From Parabacteroides sp. AM08-6 (GTDB lineage: Bacteria; Bacteroidota; Bacteroidia; Bacteroidales; Tannerellaceae): a stretch of DNA of 12,140 nt. Both the position numbers and the translations under genes were made by a program. The stretch covers positions 1 to 12,140 of the forward strand of contig NZ_QRMP01000048.1 in NCBI RefSeq assembly GCF_003473295.1, in the 5' to 3' direction. Of the stretch, positions 1 to 7,353 are shown one piece after another; position 1 is the first letter of the stretch; each line of letters starts with the position of its first letter. Below the pieces are notes generated by a model. That model worked only from the letters and a program-made list of their open reading frames with translations, made no database searches and was not told where the DNA came from.

Positions 1-87
1 GAGATAGCTCAAATCGACGTAAAGGCGAACTATCCGCATTTTCTAACTTTCGAACTAAACTTAGACTTATGGGCAGGAGAAGGTTAA
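1..87 (+). CDS. C-terminal end of an upstream phage protein (partial)
   Basis: Frame 1 is open from the first base to a TAA at 85-87 and encodes 28 residues ending in LWAGEG. The upstream part is outside the window, so no function can be assigned. Its position before a LamG gene in the tail region suggests another structural or tail protein; this is inference. The last 19 bases overlap the following gene if that gene starts at 69. Confidence 0.6.
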   Translation, partial: EIAQIDVKANYPHFLTFELNLDLWAGEG

Positions 88-779
88 TGAAAAAACATAA
101 AGTTGTTTCGACTGCAAAGACCGCCTTGTTGCTGCATTTCGATGGGAGTTTAACAGATGCCGTGAATAATAAATCTAACATATCCGGTTCAATATCATCT
201 TATCCAATTGCTAAATTTGGCCAAGGGGCTTATTTCAATAGAAATACTATTTCTTACGACACGTCAGAGATAGATTTTTCAGGAGATTGGACAGTTGATT
301 TCTGGTGGCAGGATAAGAGTGATACGGATTATTCAAATGACAATATTGGATTTTTTTCCAATTCTAGTTATTTCTATCCCGGTTGGGATAAATCAGGGCT
401 TGGATTAAGATGGATTAGGAGCGAAACTTATAACCAAGATTTTTTTAGAGTATACTTTAATACAACTCTGTATAACTCTACGGAAAAGTATTTGGATTGG
501 AGTGTTAGTAATGCGTATTTTAAAGATAAACTCCATCATATTGCAATGGTAAAATCTGGAACAACCGGATATTTTTTCGTTGACGGCATTCTTAAAGGGA
601 CAAAAACAGGTTTGCCGGCAAATGATGCAATTTGCGATAATTTAAAATTAGGAGATTGGACTCTTGGGTCTTCCGCTAATGGTTTTAACGTTGGAATATT
701 TGATGAGTTCCGCATATCGAGAGTAGCCCGTTGGACTTCTAATTTCACTCCGCCCACACAGCCTTATGTAATCGATTAA
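69..779 (+). CDS. LamG/concanavalin A-like lectin domain phage protein
   Basis: This 236-residue protein is one LamG-like beta-sandwich. It opens with the LLLHFDGSLTD signature (about residues 21-31) and closes with FDEFRISRVARW and SNFTPPTQPY (about 211-233), a combination typical of LamG domains on phage tail or virion proteins. Such domains bind glycans; a role in virion surface decoration or host/mucus adhesion is inferred. No signal peptide is seen. Start choice: ATG at 69 gives an N-terminus M-G-R-R-R-L-M, which parallels M-S-R-R-R-M-M of the second LamG gene at 977. The alternative ATG at 87 overlaps the preceding stop and has AGGAGAAGG upstream at about 75-83. Both starts are plausible. 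Confidence 0.88.
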   Translation: MGRRRLMKKHKVVSTAKTALLLHFDGSLTDAVNNKSNISGSISSYPIAKFGQGAYFNRNTISYDTSEIDFSGDWTVDFWWQDKSDTDYSNDNIGFFSNSSYFYPGWDKSGLGLRWIRSETYNQDFFRVYFNTTLYNSTEKYLDWSVSNAYFKDKLHHIAMVKSGTTGYFFVDGILKGTKTGLPANDAICDNLKLGDWTLGSSANGFNVGIFDEFRISRVARWTSNFTPPTQPYVID

Positions 780-789
780 AAAATAATAT

Positions 790-975
790 ATGGAAACAGC
801 AATTAGAGAATACAGAAAAGAGGTGGTTGCCTTATTCGTGGCAACATTAATAGGTATTATGAGCTATCAGTCAGTTAATCATACCTACTACATGCCTACT
901 TCTAAGATAGAGGAAGGGACAATTGTTCTGCGGGATGATAGTATTCCTACAGTATTAATACCAGATAGGAGGTAG
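790..975 (+). CDS. Small single-pass membrane protein
   Basis: This encodes 61 residues: a short charged N-terminus (METAIREYRKE), one hydrophobic segment at about residues 12-30 (VVALFVATLIGIM), then a polar C-terminus ending IPDRR. It lies 10 bp after the first LamG gene. Its last codons contain AGGAGG (967-972), which serves as the ribosome binding site of the next gene, so the genes are probably co-transcribed. I do not recognise the family. Its size and topology fit a membrane-anchored accessory tail or lysis-related protein, but nothing in the sequence proves this. Confidence 0.7.
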   Translation: METAIREYRKEVVALFVATLIGIMSYQSVNHTYYMPTSKIEEGTIVLRDDSIPTVLIPDRR

Positions 976-976
976 T

Positions 977-1669
977 ATGTCAAGACGAAGAATGATGTTC
1001 ACGAAAAAGAAAGAATCGGCAATTAACTGGCTTGGGTATGTCGCCGAAGGGCTTATAGCCTGTTTCGACGGCGAGTACAATACACGTGCCGGTAGTAATA
1101 GCACATCTAAGACATGGGAAGATTTAAGCGGAAATGATAACGATGCGACATTTACTCGAATATCCAAGGGGTCTAATTATATGATTCTATATGATGATGA
1201 CCACTACGGTGGAAACCTTCTCCGCAATTTATCTTCCAAGACAGAACTAACCGTAGAAGTCGTATTTAAGCCCAATGCCGGTGAAACGGGATTTACATTG
1301 CTAACTGTAAATAGCTCTTATTTTCTATTTGTTGCCGGAACTCAGCTATTTCTTTACGGGTCTACCCAACAGCCTTGGTATATAGATGGCTACGAAGCAT
1401 TAACAAGTCTATCCGTAAGGTATGGGACATCTCCATCTCTCACGGAAGTTAGACTTAACAATAGTCTTGCACAGAGAAAAGGTACAGCCGATTACTGGGG
1501 TATATGGAGCTATCCGCAGATAGGAAGTAGAGAAGGTTACACCCCTACCAATAGTCCCGGAAACAAATTTGCCGGCAATATTTACTCTATACGAGTTTAC
1601 GATAGGGCGTTAACCAAAGAAGAGATAGATATAAATTATGCCAATGACAAGAAGCGATTTGGAATATAG
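977..1669 (+). CDS. Second LamG/concanavalin A-like phage protein
   Basis: This 230-residue protein has a LamG-type fold. Near the N-terminus are GLIACFDGEYN (about 26-36) and TWEDLSGNDNDA (about 46-57), which match the W-x-DLSG-N-x-D motif of phage and bacterial LamG proteins. The C-terminus has IYSIRVYDRALTKEEI (about 201-216), the usual closing strand. It is a distant paralogue of the product at 69-779, not a recent copy. Start ATG 977 is one base after the preceding stop and four bases after AGGAGG. Probable role: carbohydrate-binding virion protein (inference). Confidence 0.88.
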   Translation: MSRRRMMFTKKKESAINWLGYVAEGLIACFDGEYNTRAGSNSTSKTWEDLSGNDNDATFTRISKGSNYMILYDDDHYGGNLLRNLSSKTELTVEVVFKPNAGETGFTLLTVNSSYFLFVAGTQLFLYGSTQQPWYIDGYEALTSLSVRYGTSPSLTEVRLNNSLAQRKGTADYWGIWSYPQIGSREGYTPTNSPGNKFAGNIYSIRVYDRALTKEEIDINYANDKKRFGI

Positions 1670-1691
1670 TTTTCGGTTAAAAACTAAAATA

Positions 1692-1721
1692 CCACCCCCG
1701 AACTTCGCAGCCAAGAGGTGG
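1692..1721 (+). other. Weak hairpin between the LamG and membrane-protein genes
   Basis: CCACC at 1692-1696 can pair with GGTGG at 1717-1721 around a 20-nt loop. No T-run follows (the next bases are CGATATATAAAA), so it is a poor intrinsic terminator. It could be an mRNA processing or stability element. Apart from this the 1670-1778 spacer is A/T-rich leader sequence. Confidence 0.3.
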
Positions 1722-1778
1722 CGATATATAAAATTTAATACTATATGATTATGCAAATATAAACATAAATATAAAAAC

Positions 1779-2300
1779 ATGGCATTAGTAATTATTTCTT
1801 TTATTGTCTTTCTGGTCTATCTGGCCGGAACATGCAAGTCTTTTGGTATCCCTTATTCAATTAGCGATACCTATTACAAGTTGGAAAAACGTAAGAAAGG
1901 TCTTGGTTGGCTATTCTCCGTTATGTGTGTGTCTGTTGGAGGCCTTCTTCTACCGGCATTGCTCGATATAACACCGTCCAGCTATCAGTTTACGGCTTTT
2001 CTGGCTTGCGCCGGATTATTGTTTGTTGGGGCTGCACCGCAATTTAAGTTGCCTCTTACAAATACTGTGCATTACTCTGCAGCTGCAGTCTGTGTAATCT
2101 TTTCGCAGATATGGGTAGGATTAACATTCTGGTGGCTGCTTATCCCGATATGGCTTGCGTTTATAGTCTACACCGTCGTCGGCATGAGTAAGCATGTAAC
2201 CGGTAGTTTATGGCGGGATTTCATAGCAGCCAAGCCTATGTTCTGGTGCGAAGTTGCTGCGCTTGGAAGTACTTATCTGACGGTATTCCTAGCATCTTAA
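1779..2300 (+). CDS. Multi-pass membrane protein of unknown function
   Basis: This encodes 173 residues with about six hydrophobic helices, at roughly 2-18, 42-62, 69-86, 98-115, 117-135 and 152-171. The first inter-helix loop contains GIPYSISDTYYKLEKRKK and the third helix ends FVGAAPQFK. The pattern resembles a membrane protein family I have met in Bacteroidales phage/prophage tail regions, but no biochemical role is known to me. The upstream leader is A/T-rich with no clear Shine-Dalgarno, which is usual in this phylum. It is followed by a gene for another membrane protein with an HEXXH motif, and the two may act together in the inner membrane. A holin role is not supported. Confidence 0.8.
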   Translation: MALVIISFIVFLVYLAGTCKSFGIPYSISDTYYKLEKRKKGLGWLFSVMCVSVGGLLLPALLDITPSSYQFTAFLACAGLLFVGAAPQFKLPLTNTVHYSAAAVCVIFSQIWVGLTFWWLLIPIWLAFIVYTVVGMSKHVTGSLWRDFIAAKPMFWCEVAALGSTYLTVFLAS

Positions 2301-2318
2301 AAAGGTATCCATGTTTGC

Positions 2319-2360
2319 AAAAGGTGGACACCTAATATGAAAAGGTGGACACCTAATATG
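2319..2360 (+). repeat. Two tandem 21-bp repeats, each with an AGGTG/CACCT palindrome
   Basis: The 21-bp unit AAAAGGTGGACACCTAATAT+G occurs twice, perfectly and head-to-tail, at 2319-2339 and 2340-2360. Each unit contains the palindrome AGGTG-GA-CACCT. A 21-bp period places both palindromes on the same face of the helix, as expected for a dimeric DNA-binding protein; as RNA they would form two tiny stems. The array lies in the leader of the HEXXH membrane protein gene. Confidence 0.9.
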
Positions 2361-2377
2361 GACAGTTATAGTTAACC

Positions 2378-2389
2378 GGGCTTTGGCCC
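2378..2389 (+). other. GGGC/GCCC mini-hairpin upstream of the HEXXH gene
   Basis: GGGC (2378-2381) and GCCC (2386-2389) flank the loop TTTG. It lies just downstream of GACAGTTATAGTTAA (2361-2375), which recurs with one change at 10582-10596. It is probably leader structure. No T-run follows. Confidence 0.4.
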
Positions 2390-2406
2390 ACAAAATAAAC
2401 TTATAT

Positions 2407-2865
2407 ATGGCAAAGATTTTTTACAACAGCAAAATTGCAAGGATTTTCACGTTCTTGAAAGATTTTAAAACAATCATGCTTTTCGGAGCAGTGTTTACCG
2501 AAGAAAAAGAATTGTCAGACCGGGCAAAGTTTCACGAGGCAAGTCACGTGGAGCAGTATCAAACTCTGTTTACAACTGGTTTGGCTCTCGCGGTCGGGAT
2601 AATGTTTATTTGCTTCGCTTTCGACTGTTACGGATGGTGGATGTCAGCACTTATCGCTATCCCAGTGTTCCTGTACTATGCTTGGTATGGTATCGAGTAT
2701 CTGGTTCGGTTAATCATGTACAGAGACGCTGACAAGGCGTACAGGAGGATTACTTTCGAGCAAGAGGCATATGACTTGGAAAACGAATATCTCAAACCGT
2801 GTAGCGAGAGACTAACCGCAAGTTCCTTTAGTTTCTTTAAATACTACAGGAAAAGGGATGCGTGA
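2407..2865 (+). CDS. Membrane protein with HEXXH metallopeptidase-like motif
   Basis: From ATG 2407 this encodes 152 residues. FHEASHVEQ (about 42-50) carries a zinc-peptidase HEXXH motif (H43, E44, H47). Two hydrophobic segments follow (about 56-76 and 78-101). After them comes AYRRITFEQEAYDLENEY (about 111-128), whose glutamates could give the third zinc ligand, as in gluzincins. HEXXH, then two membrane helices, then a F-E-x-E-A-Y motif is an arrangement I associate with an uncharacterised Bacteroidota family. An upstream in-frame TTG at 2383 could extend the ORF but lies in a hairpin. Its place among tail genes suggests a late function such as envelope remodelling; this is inference. Its substrate is unknown. 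Confidence 0.78.
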   Translation: MAKIFYNSKIARIFTFLKDFKTIMLFGAVFTEEKELSDRAKFHEASHVEQYQTLFTTGLALAVGIMFICFAFDCYGWWMSALIAIPVFLYYAWYGIEYLVRLIMYRDADKAYRRITFEQEAYDLENEYLKPCSERLTASSFSFFKYYRKRDA

Positions 2866-2963
2866 GGAGGTGCTTATATCTTAATTCACGACAACCCATC
2901 GGATGTCATTTATAAAAAATAATTGTTAGGCCACTTAAAACCTATTAGGGATAATTTAGCAGT

Positions 2964-5900
2964 ATGGAAATAAAGCGCGGAAATACAGTAGTTTGCGACG
3001 TTTACCTGAAGGACAACAGTTATACGGTCGAGGAAATAATGGGGGAGGACACTCTTACCCTTAATTTCCTTTCCCGTAACGTGGTAGAGCTTCAGATAAA
3101 CGACTATATAGACTTTGAAGGAACGAAATACAAAATACGTCATAACGAGAAAGTAACTAAAAGGGAAACGTCTCTCGGCTGGGAATATACCGTTATGTTC
3201 TATTCATCTAAGTATGACTTGGAAGATGTTGCGTTCTTTTTGAATGGCAAACCTGAATATAAGAAAAACTTTGACTATTACACCGGTACTGCAAGACAAA
3301 TACTTGAGTTGATAGTCAAAAACATGAACCGGGAGGATTCTGGATGGAAAGTAGGTTCATGTATTGATTCCCGGTCAATAATGATTTCGTTTAAGGACAA
3401 AAATGTAGGCCCTGTTTTAGATGATACTGTAAAACAGCTTGATACTGAATACTGGATATATCAGAAAACTATCAGTATCGGAAAGAGGAAATATGACAGC
3501 AACGGCCTTGTGTTAGGACAAGGCGAAGGACTTGGGTTTACAGAATTGGAAATATCGGCTGTAAGTGATGAACGTCCGACAACTGTTATTTTCCCTTATG
3601 GGTCTGATAAAAATCTTGGTTCAGATTATGGCGCCGACTACTTGATGCTACCCGGTGGACAGGAAGAATTATCGAAGAATACAGAAAAGTACGGGAGATT
3701 AGGGCAGAAAAAGATTCCTTTTAATCATATTTTTCCGAAAGGGGAATTTCATGTTTCATCTAAGATAGATGATTTTACTTTGCGAGCATCTGATATAGAT
3801 TTTAATCTGGATGATTGTAAAATCGGAGAGGAAGATATTATTGCTTCGTTCCAGGACGGTGGGCTGGCCGGTTATGACCTTGCAATAGTAGAAGGTAGCT
3901 GGGATAATTCAACTAAACAATTCAAACTAAAGGTAAATGAGCAGGAAAACGCCTTAAAAGTGCCGGGAGACATCAATTTCTCTGTAGGGGATAAGTTCAT
4001 CCTTACTGGGTTGAAGATGCCGCAATCGTATATAGATAAAGCCTCGCAACAGCTCTTAGAAGAGTCGCAAGCATGGCTTGACGAACATTGCGATAAACGT
4101 ATCCAGCTTCGAGGTAAGTGCGAAGAAAAAACATTCCGCATGCAGAACATCTTTGTCGCCTGTGGCCAGATGGTCGGTGTGTATTCCGAGCAACTGAAGA
4201 TTGACCGGGAGATTCGTGTTACCAAGGTAAAAAGATATATCGAAAAAGACGGTACACCATCATTCAGATATGAACTGACCTTATCCGATTTCCTTGAATC
4301 GAATGGTTTCAAGGACTTGGTAGACGACGTGAATAAAGTCCCGGAAGAGATAGAGGATAAAGTAAAACCTGTCCGTGAACACACAAAGCGTTCCTGGAAA
4401 GACGTCATGGAGACCATGAAGATGATGTTCGACCCGGAAGGGGACTATTTCACCGAACTTATTAAGCCATTGGTCGTACATACCGCGCAATTGATTGTCG
4501 GCACGAACTCACAGCAAATGGAGCTTATAGGAGTGAAGTTCATTCCGAATGCAGACAATGACGCCAATTATTTCAAGAACACGTCCGGCAAGCTGGTACA
4601 CTTTACCGTTAGTGATACTGTCCGCGAGTGGATTATCCCATCGGCATCCTATCGGTTGAATAATTCGCTTGCTTATTACGTCTATGCCAAATGCCCGAAG
4701 GATGGGGATAGCGGTTCTATTTATGTAACTGAACGGCAGATAAAATTAGAGGACGAAGAAGGGTATTATCATTTCTGGGTAGGGGTATTGAATACTCCGG
4801 AAGATGGAGTGCGTTCCTGGCTTCCGAATTATGGTTTTACCGAGATTGCCGGTCAGACGATTACAACTGGATTGATAAAGGACAAGTTGGCCAGATTGGT
4901 TATTGACTTAGTAAATGCGAAAATTACGGCTACCAATGGTGCCACTATTGAAGGAGTAATAAAGTTTGTTTCTGGTTCTTCTGGATATAATAATCTTACA
5001 GATAGGCCGGACCTCTCTATTTATTCTACACTATCGATGTTAAATTCCGCTAAGGTTGACTTGCAAAATCAAATCGATGGTAAAGTAGAAACCTATTACC
5101 AAACGACAAATCCTTGGAATAATTGGGCATCAGGCACTGAGCCGGAACATGTTGGAGACTTATGGTATAATACATCGACTAAGATTCTACAAAGATACAT
5201 AGGACCGTCTTCAAACACTTGGGCTACGATAGAAGATGCGACAGCTATTGCGGCAGCACAAGCAGCATCTCTGGCCAAAGATACGGCAGATGGAAAAAGA
5301 AGAGTGTTTTTATCAACTCCTTATCCGCCGTATGATTCTGGTGATTTATGGGCACAGTCTGGAAAGTTGTTACGTTGTGTATTAGGTCGATCTTCCGGTT
5401 CTTATGTGAGTTCTGATTGGTCTGAAACAGCAGACAATACAAAGACTGTCATTGATGGTGGTGTCGTAACATCTGGTACTGTTAGATTGGCAGGTGACGA
5501 CCAGACAATAAAGGCGGGTGTTACAGGAGCAGGAACGTCTGATTCAAGTGTAAGATTTTGGGCTGGTTCTTCGACACCTGAAAATGCACCTTTCAGGATT
5601 TATCAAAATGGAAATGGAAAAATTGCAGGCTTCGATATAGAAGGTGCACATTTAAGAGCACAATATTCTGATGATTTGGGCATTATGCGCTCAGTAAGAC
5701 TAAGTGCCGCAGAAGCATCATTGGTGTTTGGATCAAGTAATAATAATTCTGTATTTGTTGGTATTCATAAAGGGTTTACGAATTCTCAGGGTGATAATGA
5801 ATATACAGATTTTTGTTCTAACAAACAAATAATAAGAACACGAGTAGACCCAAGCATGATGAGTTGTATTAAATTAAGGGCTTATGGTACATTCATGCAG

Positions 5901-6071
5901 GGAGATGCTGCACTAAAAGTAGAGATAGGTACCATGAATAAAGAAGATGGAACTACTTATAGGGCTAACGCCATAAGTTGCGAGCATTTGCCGGGAACAA
6001 CATCTTATCGCCATATCCATCTTGCTTTTCAAAACTTTTCAACCGCAGATAGTTGGTTTAAAAGAACTTGA
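2964..6071 (+). CDS. Large tail-tip / tail fiber protein
   Basis: This 1035-residue protein has the layout of a siphophage tail-tip hub fused to a fiber. Residues 1 to about 445 look like a baseplate-hub/prophage-tail region. A charged helical linker follows (about 455-495, containing VPEEIEDKVKPVREHTKRSW). Next is a beta-rich connector, and then a fiber-like segment from about 634 (TTGLIKDKLARLVIDLVNAKI). At about 703-825 there are two related modules, each with a G-D-L-W motif (EPEHVGDLWYN; YDSGDLWAQSG), joined by an Ala-rich helix (AIAAAQAASLAKDTADGK). The C-terminus is beta-rich with no enzyme motif. Role: host recognition and tail assembly at the virion tip. The UGA at 6069-6071 may be a late nonsense change, because the same frame stays open to 6182. 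Confidence 0.88.
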   Translation: MEIKRGNTVVCDVYLKDNSYTVEEIMGEDTLTLNFLSRNVVELQINDYIDFEGTKYKIRHNEKVTKRETSLGWEYTVMFYSSKYDLEDVAFFLNGKPEYKKNFDYYTGTARQILELIVKNMNREDSGWKVGSCIDSRSIMISFKDKNVGPVLDDTVKQLDTEYWIYQKTISIGKRKYDSNGLVLGQGEGLGFTELEISAVSDERPTTVIFPYGSDKNLGSDYGADYLMLPGGQEELSKNTEKYGRLGQKKIPFNHIFPKGEFHVSSKIDDFTLRASDIDFNLDDCKIGEEDIIASFQDGGLAGYDLAIVEGSWDNSTKQFKLKVNEQENALKVPGDINFSVGDKFILTGLKMPQSYIDKASQQLLEESQAWLDEHCDKRIQLRGKCEEKTFRMQNIFVACGQMVGVYSEQLKIDREIRVTKVKRYIEKDGTPSFRYELTLSDFLESNGFKDLVDDVNKVPEEIEDKVKPVREHTKRSWKDVMETMKMMFDPEGDYFTELIKPLVVHTAQLIVGTNSQQMELIGVKFIPNADNDANYFKNTSGKLVHFTVSDTVREWIIPSASYRLNNSLAYYVYAKCPKDGDSGSIYVTERQIKLEDEEGYYHFWVGVLNTPEDGVRSWLPNYGFTEIAGQTITTGLIKDKLARLVIDLVNAKITATNGATIEGVIKFVSGSSGYNNLTDRPDLSIYSTLSMLNSAKVDLQNQIDGKVETYYQTTNPWNNWASGTEPEHVGDLWYNTSTKILQRYIGPSSNTWATIEDATAIAAAQAASLAKDTADGKRRVFLSTPYPPYDSGDLWAQSGKLLRCVLGRSSGSYVSSDWSETADNTKTVIDGGVVTSGTVRLAGDDQTIKAGVTGAGTSDSSVRFWAGSSTPENAPFRIYQNGNGKIAGFDIEGAHLRAQYSDDLGIMRSVRLSAAEASLVFGSSNNNSVFVGIHKGFTNSQGDNEYTDFCSNKQIIRTRVDPSMMSCIKLRAYGTFMQGDAALKVEIGTMNKEDGTTYRANAISCEHLPGTTSYRHIHLAFQNFSTADSWFKRT

Positions 6072-6182
6072 ATATATGCTTCTTTAATGCCTACTAATAC
6101 GCAGCTTGCTACTATTACATCTTCTCCTGAAAGTTATAGTGTAAAGTGGGACAAAACTACAGGACTATTCTATGTGCAATAA
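6072..6182 (+). other. In-frame 36-codon extension after the tail-protein stop
   Basis: Directly after the UGA at 6069-6071, the same frame continues for 36 sense codons to TAA at 6180-6182. The segment includes ITSSPESYSVKWDKTTGLFYVQ-like, protein-like sequence (about 6123-6179). Its end overlaps the ATG of the next gene (6172), as tightly packed phage genes usually do. The simplest reading is that the ancestral tail protein was 1072 residues long and lost its C-terminus to a nonsense change. Alternatives are UGA readthrough, a sequencing error, or a separate 31-codon ORF from ATG 6087. Confidence 0.5.
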
Positions 6183-6588
6183 GAATTTCAACATAACATG
6201 TATTCCAACTAAAAAAATAGAACGTATGAATTTGACATTAAGAGACAGAGTGATAATACTAAATACGGTATTGCCTCAGTACGACACGAGAGCTAACATG
6301 ATGTTAAAAATAGCCATTGATAACAAGATAGCTATTTCAGACTCGGAGCAAAAGAAGTTAGTAGTTAAAAATGAAAACAATGGACAGGTAACTGTCGGCT
6401 TTAAAAATCAGGAGGATATTTATCAGGAATTGGATTTTGCTATCACAGACGCAGAGCTGGAATATTTAAAAGTACGTGTCGATTTCATCGACCGTAACGG
6501 TATGTTTTCAGAATCGACTATGCCTACATATATAAAGATATTAGATGCTCCTTTTGCTAATGAAGAACACAAAGAAGAAGATATGTGA
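6172..6588 (+). CDS. Conserved small phage protein (unknown function)
   Basis: This encodes 138 residues with no membrane segment. The best recognisable stretch is MNLTLRDRVIILNTVLPQ (about 19-36), which resembles the N-terminus of small proteins near the tail/lysis junction of Bacteroidales phages. An internal ATG at 6226 would start exactly at this motif and could be the true start. ATG 6172 has AGGA eight bases upstream and overlaps the possible tail-protein extension. The rest is mixed alpha/beta and ends in an acidic tail (EEHKEEDM). Its stop TGA shares its last base with the ATG of the next gene, implying translational coupling. No function can be assigned. Confidence 0.8.
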   Translation: MCNKNFNITCIPTKKIERMNLTLRDRVIILNTVLPQYDTRANMMLKIAIDNKIAISDSEQKKLVVKNENNGQVTVGFKNQEDIYQELDFAITDAELEYLKVRVDFIDRNGMFSESTMPTYIKILDAPFANEEHKEEDM

Positions 6589-6935
6589 TGAATATTGAAT
6601 TAACAGACATACTAACAATAGTAGGTACACTGGGAGGATTTGAAGCTATCAAGTGGGGAATCAACTTCTATACGAACAGAAGAACAAATGCTCGTATAGA
6701 AGATGCCCATGCGGACGCAGAAGAGTTTAGGGCTTTACGTGAATATAATGAGTTCCTTCAGAAACAATTATCCGATAAGGAGGAACGATTTGTCGAGCAA
6801 ACCGGAAGGCTTCGGCAGGTGCAAGATGAGCTTTTTACACTGAAAGAAAGCTATTCGGATGTAAAGCTGGAACTTGCTTTGAAGAGATGTGAAAAAAAGA
6901 AGTGTGGTGATCGTGAACCACAAAATGGTTATTAA
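6588..6935 (+). CDS. Membrane-anchored coiled-coil protein of the lysis cassette
   Basis: From ATG 6588 (TGATG overlap with the preceding stop) this encodes 115 residues; a GTG at 6585 would add one. The N-terminus (MNIELTDILTIVGTLGGFEAIKWGINFY) is a moderately hydrophobic, membrane-associating helix. About residues 40-103 form a long charged coiled coil rich in E, K, Q and R. The tail is Cys/Lys-rich (KRCEKKKCGD). It sits immediately before the endolysin gene, where a holin or lysis-control protein is expected. The single segment and the long soluble coiled coil are unlike a classical holin, so a scaffold or regulator of lysis is as likely. Confidence 0.78.
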   Translation: MNIELTDILTIVGTLGGFEAIKWGINFYTNRRTNARIEDAHADAEEFRALREYNEFLQKQLSDKEERFVEQTGRLRQVQDELFTLKESYSDVKLELALKRCEKKKCGDREPQNGY

Positions 6936-6951
6936 ATAAGGAGAACAAAGA

Positions 6952-7353
6952 ATGAAAATCAGTGAGAATTTTGAATTGAAAGAGTTTACCCGTAGCAACA
7001 CCGCGACCCAGAAAGGTATTGCTAATAATCCGGGAGTGCAGGAAGTAAAAGCAATCGAGAACTTGGTTGTAAACCTGTTGCAACCACTCCGGGAGGTCTA
7101 TGGAAAGCGAATGGTCATCAACAGTGGCTACCGGTGTTCGGAACTGAATAAAGCTGTCGGTGGTGTACCAACCAGCCAGCACATGAAAGGGGAGGCTGCG
7201 GATGTAGCTTGTGAGCACCCGGCGTACATGGTCGAGTGCCTACGACGTTCTGGGCTTGACTTCGACCAGTGCATCCAGTACAGTACATTCGTGCATTTGT
7301 CATTGAAACTCTCCGGACAAAACCGGAAGCAATATTTGAAAGGGAAGTATTGA
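6952..7353 (+). CDS. M15-family peptidoglycan peptidase (endolysin)
   Basis: This encodes 133 residues, the usual length of a single-domain M15 (D-Ala-D-Ala carboxypeptidase/L,D-endopeptidase-like) phage endolysin. Signatures in order: FELKEFTRS (about 7-15), INSGYRC (56-62), SQHMKGEAADV (75-85) with expected zinc ligands H77 and D84, FDQCIQY (104-110), and FVHLS (113-117) with the third ligand H115. It cleaves peptide cross-links of the cell wall at lysis. There is no signal peptide, so it needs a holin-type release. The ribosome binding site is good (AAGGAG at 6938-6943, ATG at 6952). Its stop shares a base with the next start. Confidence 0.93.
   Translation: MKISENFELKEFTRSNTATQKGIANNPGVQEVKAIENLVVNLLQPLREVYGKRMVINSGYRCSELNKAVGGVPTSQHMKGEAADVACEHPAYMVECLRRSGLDFDQCIQYSTFVHLSLKLSGQNRKQYLKGKY

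Noticed and set aside
2319..2360. CRISPR array
   Set aside because: The two 21-bp units are directly adjacent with no spacers and only two copies.
3872..4417. Long minus-strand open frame inside the tail gene (181 codons)
   Set aside because: It lies fully inside a convincing plus-strand tail gene, is Ser/Cys-rich with no domain, and has no promoter; it is a shadow of the real frame.
6069..6071. UGA recoded as an amino acid throughout (alternative genetic code)
   Set aside because: UGA serves as a normal stop for several genes here (2865, 6588, 7353 ends), and no other gene is interrupted by in-frame UGA.
1..6182. Diversity-generating retroelement acting on LamG or fiber genes
   Set aside because: No reverse transcriptase gene and no template/variable repeat pair is visible in the window.
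6835..7218. Minus-strand frame across the lysis genes (127 codons)
   Set aside because: It is antisense to the M15 endolysin with its clear catalytic motifs; the composition is that of a shadow ORF.
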